34,059 bases of DNA. It comes from Deltaproteobacteria bacterium CG11_big_fil_rev_8_21_14_0_20_49_13 (GTDB lineage Bacteria > UBA10199 > GCA-002796325 > 1-14-0-20-49-13). Position 1 is the first letter of the stretch; each line of letters begins with the position of its first letter. The translations under genes and the position numbers were made by a program. Below the pieces are notes generated by a model that was given only the letters and a program-made list of their open reading frames with translations, was not told where the DNA came from and searched no databases. Below, piece by piece: positions 23,605-30,049 of the stretch. Location: positions 16,918 through 50,976 of the forward strand of contig PCWZ01000072.1 of NCBI GenBank assembly GCA_002796305.1, read 5' to 3'.

Positions 23605-24153
23605 ATGCTAGAAGTCAGATTCCACGGTAGGGGCGGTCAGGGGGCTGTTACAAGTGCTGAACTTGTGGCCTTAGCCGCCATTGACAAGGGTAAGTACGCG
23701 CAATCTATGCCTTCTTTCGGTCCTGAGAGAAGAGGTGCGCCGGTTCAGGCGTACCTTCGAGTCTCCGATAAAGAGATCAGACTCCGTACCGAGATCGTAA
23801 ATCCGGACGTTGTCGTCGTCCTAGACGGCGGCCTTTTAGAGGTCTTGGACGTATCGGCCGGGCTCAAAGAGGGGGGCCTCATCATCATCAATACCGTAAA
23901 GCCTGTCGCAGAACTTAGAAAAGAGTTCGGGTTCAAGTGCAAGCTTGCAACGGTGGATGCCAACAAGATCGCACGCGAGGTCCTTGGAGTTCCCATTACG
24001 AACACAACGATGATAGGCGGTCTTTTGAAGGTTACCGGTATCTTGGAACCCGAGGCGCTCAAGGCTCCTATCGAACATCGCTTCAACGCAAAGATCGCAT
24101 CAAAAAACATCAAGGCCATGATCGAGGCCTATAAACTAACGGTGGTAGAATAA
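23605..24153 (+). CDS. porC: pyruvate:ferredoxin oxidoreductase, gamma subunit
   Basis: A 182-residue gamma subunit. It starts MLEVRFHGRGGQGAVTSAE, the family hallmark, and continues with SFGPERRGAPVQAYLR and the NTTMIGGLLKVTG segment. The ATG at 23605 gives the normal N-terminus; an upstream extension to 23488 is open but unlike the family. No ribosome site is seen. The gamma subunit contributes to CoA handling and interdomain contacts in the four-subunit enzyme, which converts pyruvate and CoA to acetyl-CoA, CO2 and reduced ferredoxin, or the reverse. It overlaps porD by one base (TAATG). Confidence 0.93.
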   Translation: MLEVRFHGRGGQGAVTSAELVALAAIDKGKYAQSMPSFGPERRGAPVQAYLRVSDKEIRLRTEIVNPDVVVVLDGGLLEVLDVSAGLKEGGLIIINTVKPVAELRKEFGFKCKLATVDANKIAREVLGVPITNTTMIGGLLKVTGILEPEALKAPIEHRFNAKIASKNIKAMIEAYKLTVVE

Positions 24154-24458
24154 TGACACAAATGACATGGAAAGGTTTGCCGCTTGGAAATATCGTCACT
24201 GAACCGGGCTCTGCCCGTAAATACAGGACCGGCGACTGGAGAAGTCAGCGCCCTATTTGGAACAAAGAAAAATGCATCAAGTGCGGCGCATGTTACATGT
24301 ATTGCCCCGAAGGGGCCATCTCTATGGCGGTCGACGGTTATCCATATGTCGATCTTTTTTACTGCAAGGGTTGCGGGATCTGCGCGCGCGAATGCTGGAC
24401 GGCGTGCTTTAAGATGATGCCCGAAGACGAAGCAAAAACGAAAGAAGGAAAGAAATAA
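24153..24458 (+). CDS. porD: pyruvate:ferredoxin oxidoreductase, delta (ferredoxin-like) subunit
   Basis: A 101-residue 2[4Fe-4S] ferredoxin-like subunit with Cys41, 44, 47, 51 and Cys71, 74, 77, 81, each in C-x2-C-x2-C-x3-C. It relays electrons from the beta-subunit cluster to external ferredoxin. The N-terminal ~30 residues (WKGLPLGNIVTEPGS) are typical of PorD rather than free ferredoxins. It is directly followed by porA without spacing. Confidence 0.95.
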   Translation: MTQMTWKGLPLGNIVTEPGSARKYRTGDWRSQRPIWNKEKCIKCGACYMYCPEGAISMAVDGYPYVDLFYCKGCGICARECWTACFKMMPEDEAKTKEGKK

Positions 24459-25634
24459 ATGGGAAAAAGAGTCGGAATGGAGGTCTCTCTTGCCGTTTCC
24501 GAGGCGGTAAAACATTCGAACACAGACGTTGTGGCGGCGTATCCTATCACCCCTCAAACGCATATCGTTGAAAGCCTTTCAGAGATAATCGCAGAAGGTC
24601 TTTTAGACGCCGAGTTCGTCTGCGTTGAATCCGAACACTCCGCGATGAGCGCATGCCTCGGTTCGTCGTCGGCAGGAGCACGCACCTTTACAGCGACGGC
24701 CGGACAAGGTCTGGAGCTGATGCACGAAGTGGTATATGTCGCCGCATCGATGAGACTTCCTATAGTCATGGCGGTAGCGAACAGAGCTCTTTCGGCGCCA
24801 CTTTCGGTCTGGGGCGATCATTCGGACGTTATGGCCGTGAGGGATACCGGATGGATCCAGATATTCTGTGAGAACGGACAGGATGCGTATGATCTGACAC
24901 TTTGGGCGTTCAAGTGCGCCGAAGACAGACGCGTACTTTTCCCGGTGATGGTCAATCTCGACGGTTTCCATCTGACCCACGTTGTTGAGCCGGTCTATAT
25001 AGAAGACCAGGAAAAAGTCACGGCGTATCTTCCAAAGAACAACTATCCGTTGCCGCTTGATCCGAGAAAGCCTGTCACGATGGGAGCCTTCGGCCCTCCG
25101 TTCATCTACACGGAAGCGCGCAAGGCCCAGGTGATGGCGTTCGAGGAGACACTGCCTGTCATCAAGGAGACCCTTGCCGATTTTGGAAAGACCTTCGGAA
25201 GAAATTATAATTTGATCGAAAAATACAGGATGGACGACGCAGAGACGGCGCTTATTACAATGGGAAGCTTCTCTCAAACGGCAATGGAAGCGGTAGATCA
25301 GCTCCGCGCCGAAGGGGGAAAGGCGGGTCTTATAAGGATAAGGCTCTGGAGGCCTTTCCCGTTCGAAGATTTCAGGAACGCATGCAAGGGTGTTAAGACG
25401 CTCGCTATTCTTGACCGCGCGGTCTCATTTGGCGGACCCATTGGCCCCGTGGCAAGCGAAGTAAGGTCGGCCCTTTATCCAATGAAGGAAAGGCCTTTCA
25501 TAGCAAGCTTTATCGGCGGTCTTGGCGGTCGCGATATATATCCTGAACAGTTCAAATATATGTTTACCCGTGCGATCGATCTCTGCAAAAAGGGCGAACA
25601 TGTTGAATATGAAATGATAGGAGTAAGAGAGTGA
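24459..25634 (+). CDS. porA: pyruvate:ferredoxin oxidoreductase, alpha subunit
   Basis: A 391-residue alpha subunit that binds the thiamine diphosphate pyrimidine ring and CoA. Motifs: AYPITPQTHIVE (27-38), VESEHSAMSACLGSSSAGAR and ANRALSAPLSVWGDHSD. The last is characteristic of pyruvate-specific rather than 2-oxoglutarate or branched-chain enzymes, so pyruvate is the likely substrate. The C-terminal domain (SFGGPIGPVASEV) is complete. A repeat element separates it from porB. Confidence 0.93.
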   Translation: MGKRVGMEVSLAVSEAVKHSNTDVVAAYPITPQTHIVESLSEIIAEGLLDAEFVCVESEHSAMSACLGSSSAGARTFTATAGQGLELMHEVVYVAASMRLPIVMAVANRALSAPLSVWGDHSDVMAVRDTGWIQIFCENGQDAYDLTLWAFKCAEDRRVLFPVMVNLDGFHLTHVVEPVYIEDQEKVTAYLPKNNYPLPLDPRKPVTMGAFGPPFIYTEARKAQVMAFEETLPVIKETLADFGKTFGRNYNLIEKYRMDDAETALITMGSFSQTAMEAVDQLRAEGGKAGLIRIRLWRPFPFEDFRNACKGVKTLAILDRAVSFGGPIGPVASEVRSALYPMKERPFIASFIGGLGGRDIYPEQFKYMFTRAIDLCKKGEHVEYEMIGVRE

Positions 25635-25640
25635 TAATGC

Positions 25641-25717
25641 CGCTCATGGTGAGCCTGTCGAACCAGGAACGTGATAATATAATATAAGGTCATCCTTCGA
25701 CAGGCTCAGGATGAGCG
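25641..25717. repeat. intergenic palindromic element between porA and porB
   Basis: The left arm runs GCTCATGGTGAGCCTGTCGA, the right arm TCGACAGGCTCAGGATGAGC. They are near-perfect inverted copies around an AT-rich centre. The element fills nearly all of the porA-porB gap. Confidence 0.8.
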
Positions 25718-25726
25718 AGAAAAGTT

Positions 25727-26662
25727 ATGGATCTATCAGCATACGCTTCTAGGTTGGTCGAAGCCCCCGAGAAATTCACGCAGGGGCACAGGGGTTGCGT
25801 CGGATGCGGCGAGGTTCTTGCATTGCGCCACGTATTCAAGGCCGTAGGCAGGGACATAGTGGTGGTCAACGCCACAGGTTGCATGGAGATCATCGCCTCC
25901 GCGTTCCCCACGACCGCATGGGAAGTTCCGTGGATACACACCCTCTTCGAAAATACCGCCGCGGTCGCTTCAGGTGTTGAGGCCGCCTACAAGGCGATGA
26001 AGAGAAAGGGTCTTTATCCGAAAGATCAGCCGGTAAAGGTCATTGCGATAGGCGGTGACGGCGGAACAGCAGATATCGGACTACAGGCGCTTTCGGGCGC
26101 GCTCGAACGCGGACACGATTTCATGTATGTCTGCCTCGATAACGAGGCCTACATGAACACGGGCGTTCAGAGGTCAGGGGCCACTCCTTACGGTGCAACG
26201 ACCACGACATCGCCCGCCGGCAAGACCATAGGTCAGGTGACATGGAAGAAAAATATGCCGGCGATAGCGGCGGCTCACGGCATCCCTTACGTTGCTACGG
26301 CTTCCCCCGCTTACATATTCGATCTTATGGAGAAGGTGAAAAAGGCGATGGCGGTAAAGGGTCCTTCCTACCTTCATATCTATTCTCCGTGTCCGACGGG
26401 ATGGAGATGCGCGACCGACCTTTCGATAAGATACGCAAGGCTCGTTGTCGAGAGCGGAATATTCCCCCTCTACGAGGTCGTTAACGGAAAATATAAGCTC
26501 TCGATGGATATCGAGAACCTTCTTCCGGTTACAACGTACATGAAAGGGCAGGGGCGTTTCAGGCATTTAATCGAGAAGGACATTAATTATATACAGGAAC
26601 GCGTGATCAAAGAGTGGGAGGAGTTAAAACAGAAGTGTAAACAGCCTTTATCCTTCGAGTGA
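25727..26662 (+). CDS. porB: pyruvate:ferredoxin oxidoreductase, beta subunit
   Basis: A 311-residue beta subunit that holds thiamine diphosphate and one [4Fe-4S] cluster. The thiamine motif is GDGGTADIGLQALSGALERG with LDNEAYMNTG. Candidate cluster cysteines are Cys24 and Cys27 (GCVGCGE), Cys52 and Cys222. Family length is normal. The last codons and the stop lie within the start of a repeat element (26654-26721), so the repeat supplies the stop codon. It is the last por gene, followed 67 bases later by nuoE. Confidence 0.95.
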   Translation: MDLSAYASRLVEAPEKFTQGHRGCVGCGEVLALRHVFKAVGRDIVVVNATGCMEIIASAFPTTAWEVPWIHTLFENTAAVASGVEAAYKAMKRKGLYPKDQPVKVIAIGGDGGTADIGLQALSGALERGHDFMYVCLDNEAYMNTGVQRSGATPYGATTTTSPAGKTIGQVTWKKNMPAIAAAHGIPYVATASPAYIFDLMEKVKKAMAVKGPSYLHIYSPCPTGWRCATDLSIRYARLVVESGIFPLYEVVNGKYKLSMDIENLLPVTTYMKGQGRFRHLIEKDINYIQERVIKEWEELKQKCKQPLSFE

Positions 26663-26721
26663 GCGAAGCGAATCGAGAAGCCTGCCCTGAACATGTTGAA
26701 TAGCTCTCGACTTCGCTCGAA
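26654..26721. repeat. palindromic element at the porB 3' end, copy of the metH insert
   Basis: It starts TTCGAGTGAGCGAAGCG and ends TCTCGACTTCGCTCGAA, the arms being rough inverted copies. The end 17-mer is identical to that of the element at 31726-31794 within metH. The porB stop TGA lies in its left arm. Confidence 0.85.
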
Positions 26722-26729
26722 TAATACAT

Positions 26730-27188
26730 ATGCCAGATCTAAAAAAAGTGGACGAGATATTAAAGAAACATGGTAACGACGTGGGACAGCTGATAGGCAT
26801 CCTGCAGGATGTGCAGGGGGAATTCAACTATCTTCCCAAGCATCCGCTGGAGCATGTTGCCCAGAAGCTGGGGATACCAGAGGCACAGGTGTACGGCGTC
26901 GCCACTTTCTTCAAGGCGTTCAGTCTTAAACCGCGCGGAAAGCATATCGTCCATGTATGCATGGGAACGGCTTGCCATGTTCGCGGGGCCAAGAAGATAC
27001 TCGAGGAATGTGAACGCGACCTTCAGGTTGCCGCCGGCGGAACGACCAAGGATATGAAATTCACCTTGGAAACCGTCAACTGTCTTGGCGCATGTGCGCT
27101 GGGTCCGATAGTCGTTGTGGACGGAGAATATCATGGAAGAATAACGGTGGAAGGGACGAAGAAGGCCTTAAAGAAGGTGGCGGAATGA
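26730..27188 (+). CDS. nuoE: NuoE/HoxE-type [2Fe-2S] thioredoxin-like subunit
   Basis: A 152-residue NADH dehydrogenase subunit. An N-terminal helical bundle (~1-65, with LPKHPLEHVAQKLG) precedes a thioredoxin-like [2Fe-2S] domain with Cys77, Cys82, Cys118 and Cys122 (VCMGTACHVRGA, VNCLGACALGP). It pairs with the NuoF-type subunit, whose start overlaps its stop (ATGA). No membrane Nuo subunits are nearby, so the enzyme is a soluble HoxEFU/HydC-like module. Confidence 0.93.
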   Translation: MPDLKKVDEILKKHGNDVGQLIGILQDVQGEFNYLPKHPLEHVAQKLGIPEAQVYGVATFFKAFSLKPRGKHIVHVCMGTACHVRGAKKILEECERDLQVAAGGTTKDMKFTLETVNCLGACALGPIVVVDGEYHGRITVEGTKKALKKVAE

Positions 27189-29038
27189 CAACCCCAAGAT
27201 TAAATTCAGAAGCTGATATAACAAAATGGCGCGAGTCTGTTCTTTCAAAGAGAGACCCCAAAAAGCCTACGATAATCGTCTGCGGCGGAACGGGTTGTAT
27301 CGCCTACGGCTGCAAGAAAGTTGTCGAAAAGGTCAAGGAAGAGATCAAGACCCAGGGCCTTGAAGGAAATGTGAACTTAAAGGTCACCGGCTGTCACGGG
27401 TTTTGCGAAAAGGGTCCCCTAATGGCCATCAAGCCTAACGGGGTCTTCTATAAAAGGGTCCAGGTAGAGGATGTTGCAGAGGTTTTGACCGAGACGATAA
27501 AGAACGGAAAACCGGTCGAACGCCTGCTTTACGAAGATCAGAACAATCAAAAGGTCCTGTCGGAAGATAAAATACCGTTCTACGCGCTTCAGAACAGGCG
27601 TGTGTTCGGTTCCAATATAGAGCTCGATCCCACTTCTATCGAAGATTATGTTGCAATTGAAGGTTACACCGCCCTTGCCAAGGCGTTAAAGATGAAGCCC
27701 GAAGATGTTATTAACGAAGTGAAGAAAAGCGGGCTTCGCGGTTGCGGTGGCGGCGGATTTGCCACCGGTAGAAAATGGGAGAGCTGCCGTAACGCCAAGG
27801 GCGATCCCAGATATGTGATATGCAACGCCGATGAAGGTGACCCCGGGGCTTATATGGACAGGTCGCTGCTCGAAGGGAACCCGCACCGTGTTATTGAAGG
27901 GATGATAATAGGAGCCCATGCGATCGGTTCGCATGATGGTTTCATCTATGTCAGGAACGAATATCCGCTGGCGGTTAAACATGCTGAGATGGCCATTGAA
28001 GAGCTAAGAAAGGCAGGGATCCTGGGAAAGAATATCTTAGGTTCCGGTTTCGATTTTGATATAAAAATTTGCAGGGGCGGCGGGGCGTTCGTCTGTGGCG
28101 AATCTACGGCACTAATGGCATCCCTGGAGGGTAAGGTAGGGGAGCCGCGCGCGAAATATGTTCACACGGTAGATTCGGGTCTTTGGGGAAAACCTTCGAA
28201 TCTTAACAACGTCGAGACATGGGCCAACGTCCCGTTCATCATAAATAAAGGGGCCGAATGGTTCTCATCGATCGGTACAAAAGGGAGCAAGGGCACAAAG
28301 ATATTCTCGCTCGTCGGAAAGATAAATAACACAGGACTCGTTGAAGTGCCCATGGGGATGAGCCTTCGCAAGATAATATTCGAGATAGGCGGCGGAATTC
28401 CGGGCGGTAAGAAGTTCAAGGCGGTGCAGACAGGCGGTCCGTCGGGCGGATGTATCCCCGAGGCGCAACTCGATCTGCCGGTTGATTTTGACGAACTCTC
28501 AAAGGTTGGCTCAATGATGGGTTCCGGCGGCATGATAGTGATGGACGAAGATAACTGCATGGTGGAGGTCGCCCGCTATTTCACGGACTTCCTTGTTGAT
28601 GAATCTTGCGGTAAATGCGTTCCGTGCCGCGAAGGTCTAAGACAGCTTTCAAGGATACTGAACCGTATCTGTGAAGGGAACGGCAGGGAAGAAGACCTTA
28701 ACATGATAGAACAGCTTGCGGAGACCATCACGGACGCTTCCATCTGCGCATTGGGCGGAACGGCGGCGAACCCGGTCATGAGCACACTAAAATATTTCCG
28801 TCATGAGTACGAGGCGCACATTAAAGATAAGAAATGCCCGGCAAGGGTCTGCAAAAAGCTCATCACATACAGGGTGATCGAAGAGAACTGCACCGGCTGT
28901 ACTCGCTGTGCGAGGGTATGTCCGGAGAAATGTATAAGCGGCAAGGCTAAAGAGGTCCATTTTATCGACGAGAAGAAGTGTATAAGGTGCGGCTTATGTC
29001 TCGATTCATGCAAGTTCAAGGCGATCGGGGTGAAATAA
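27185..29038 (+). CDS. nuoF: NuoF/HydB-type NADH-binding flavoprotein
   Basis: 617 residues in the order seen in electron-bifurcating HydB/BfuB proteins. A thioredoxin-like [2Fe-2S] domain has Cys33, 38, 70 and 74. The FMN/NADH domain starts at GLRGCGGGGFATGRKW (183-198) and includes CNADEGDPGAYMD. An SLBB segment follows. The N3-type [4Fe-4S] site is SCGKCVPCREG (Cys475, 478, 481, plus Cys521). A C-terminal 2[4Fe-4S] ferredoxin domain carries clusters near 569-583 and 599-609. It oxidises or reduces NAD(H); the extra clusters suggest ferredoxin exchange. The ATG at 27185 overlaps the nuoE stop. Confidence 0.95.
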   Translation: MTTPRLNSEADITKWRESVLSKRDPKKPTIIVCGGTGCIAYGCKKVVEKVKEEIKTQGLEGNVNLKVTGCHGFCEKGPLMAIKPNGVFYKRVQVEDVAEVLTETIKNGKPVERLLYEDQNNQKVLSEDKIPFYALQNRRVFGSNIELDPTSIEDYVAIEGYTALAKALKMKPEDVINEVKKSGLRGCGGGGFATGRKWESCRNAKGDPRYVICNADEGDPGAYMDRSLLEGNPHRVIEGMIIGAHAIGSHDGFIYVRNEYPLAVKHAEMAIEELRKAGILGKNILGSGFDFDIKICRGGGAFVCGESTALMASLEGKVGEPRAKYVHTVDSGLWGKPSNLNNVETWANVPFIINKGAEWFSSIGTKGSKGTKIFSLVGKINNTGLVEVPMGMSLRKIIFEIGGGIPGGKKFKAVQTGGPSGGCIPEAQLDLPVDFDELSKVGSMMGSGGMIVMDEDNCMVEVARYFTDFLVDESCGKCVPCREGLRQLSRILNRICEGNGREEDLNMIEQLAETITDASICALGGTAANPVMSTLKYFRHEYEAHIKDKKCPARVCKKLITYRVIEENCTGCTRCARVCPEKCISGKAKEVHFIDEKKCIRCGLCLDSCKFKAIGVK

Positions 29039-29049
29039 CCGCTTAAATT

Positions 29050-29775
29050 ATGGAAAATCTAATAACTATAAATATCGACGGTAAGGATGTTAAGGCGGAA
29101 AAAGGGAGCAACCTTCTTCCTGTTTTAAGTAAAATGGGGATATTCATCCCGACCCTCTGCACGCACGATCAGATAAAGCCTTACGGAGTTTGCAGGCTTT
29201 GCATAGTCGAGTGGGTAAGGGGAGAAGGCTGGACGAAGATTGTGACCTCCTGCAATTTTCCCGTGAAGGACGGCCAGAAGTTCCTGACCAATTCCGAAAA
29301 GGTCCGCCGCGAACGCCAGATGATAATGGAGCTGATACTTGCCCGTTCGTCGAACGTGCCAGAGGTGGTGGAGCTTGCCAAAAGGCTCGGCGTTACGGAA
29401 CCCAGATTCCCAAAGGATGAAGAAGGATGCATACTCTGCGGCCTCTGCATCAAGGCGTGCGAAGAGGTGGTGGGCGTCTCTGCAATAGGTTTTCAGAGCA
29501 GAGGCCCCAATAGAAGCGTCGTTTCTCCGTTCGACGATGAGGCTCACCGCTGTATTGGCTGCGGCTCATGTGTCTATGTCTGTCCCACTAATTATATAAA
29601 GATGGAAGAGAAGGACCACGTTAGAAAGATACCCCTCTGGCATGTTGAGTTCAAGATGCAGAAGTGCAAGACCTGCGGACAGGATATCGCCCCCGAAAAA
29701 CAGTTAAGATATATCAGAAGAAAAGCGGACCTTCCCGAGAACTTCTTTGATAACTGCCTTAACTGCAGGCCTTGA
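29050..29775 (+). CDS. HoxU/NuoG-like iron-sulphur protein lacking the His-Cys cluster
   Basis: A 241-residue electron-transfer subunit. The N-terminal [2Fe-2S] domain has Cys37, 48, 51 and 68 (CTHDQIKPYGVCRLC). Where HoxU and NuoG bind the His-Cys [4Fe-4S] cluster, this protein has ARSSNVPEVVELAKRLG with no ligands. Two ferredoxin-type [4Fe-4S] sites follow (Cys127-137 and Cys168-178). A C-terminal CxxC pair (Cys206/209, Cys236/239) could hold a further cluster or zinc. No H-cluster, molybdopterin or hydrogenase domain is fused, so this is an electron-transfer adaptor and not HydA. It is 11 bases after nuoF, with the terminal oxidoreductase partner unknown. Confidence 0.88.
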   Translation: MENLITINIDGKDVKAEKGSNLLPVLSKMGIFIPTLCTHDQIKPYGVCRLCIVEWVRGEGWTKIVTSCNFPVKDGQKFLTNSEKVRRERQMIMELILARSSNVPEVVELAKRLGVTEPRFPKDEEGCILCGLCIKACEEVVGVSAIGFQSRGPNRSVVSPFDDEAHRCIGCGSCVYVCPTNYIKMEEKDHVRKIPLWHVEFKMQKCKTCGQDIAPEKQLRYIRRKADLPENFFDNCLNCRP

Positions 29776-30032
29776 TTTGTTTTGAGTAGCGCTCTTATTT
29801 TCAGCAGGTCTTTATTGTAAATTCCGCCACGAAAATCAGGGAAACACCACGGGAACGGCTGGAACGATCCTTTCTGATAGTCTATTATCATATAGGCATA
29901 GCATTCGTCGGTCAGCGCTATCTTGTGGCCTCCAAATTTTCCGGAAGCAAGGACCAATTTACAGTGATCGATATATCCGGCGTCTATATTGACCTTCGGC
30001 TTTAATCCCCGCCTTGCCATTATGGCTTTCAC
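29776..30032 (-). pseudogene. 5'-truncated DUF4416 family remnant
   Basis: Translated on the minus strand, about 84 residues match the C-terminal half of DUF4416 proteins: KPKVNIDAGYIDHCKLVLAS, FGGHKIALTDECYAYM and FQPFPWCFPDFRGG. The family normally has ~180 residues. Here an in-frame TAA (30038-30036) lies just before the homology, so the N-terminal half is missing. The frame also runs on past the homology into DNA antisense to the HoxU-like gene, ending at 29592, so the natural stop seems lost too. A GTG at 30032 could start a short product, but a decaying fragment is more likely. It fills the gap between the HoxU-like gene and metH. Confidence 0.75.
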
Positions 30033-30042
30033 ATGTTATATC
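30014..30042 (+). promoter_or_regulatory. metH promoter, probably giving a leaderless transcript
   Basis: TTGCCA (30014-30019), a 17-base spacer and TATATC (30037-30042) fit a sigma70-type promoter. The start expected 7-8 bases downstream falls on the metH ATG at 30050, and no ribosome site exists there. Confidence 0.55.
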
Positions 30043-30049
30043 CCGTGCA

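Noticed and set aside
24603-25277. Long minus-strand open frame (224 codons) opposite porA
   Set aside because: It is fully antisense to a conserved gene, and its translation is Arg/His-rich with no family resemblance; a codon-bias shadow.
28269-28298. Heptamer-like GGGAGCAAGGGCACAAAG in nuoF
   Set aside because: The encoded SIGTKGSKGTKIFSLVGK is the normal conserved NuoF sequence at that site, so it is not an insertion.
29050-29775. HydA-type [FeFe] hydrogenase next to the NuoEF genes
   Set aside because: The gene stops after the ferredoxin sites and lacks the H-cluster motifs; it is an electron-transfer subunit only.
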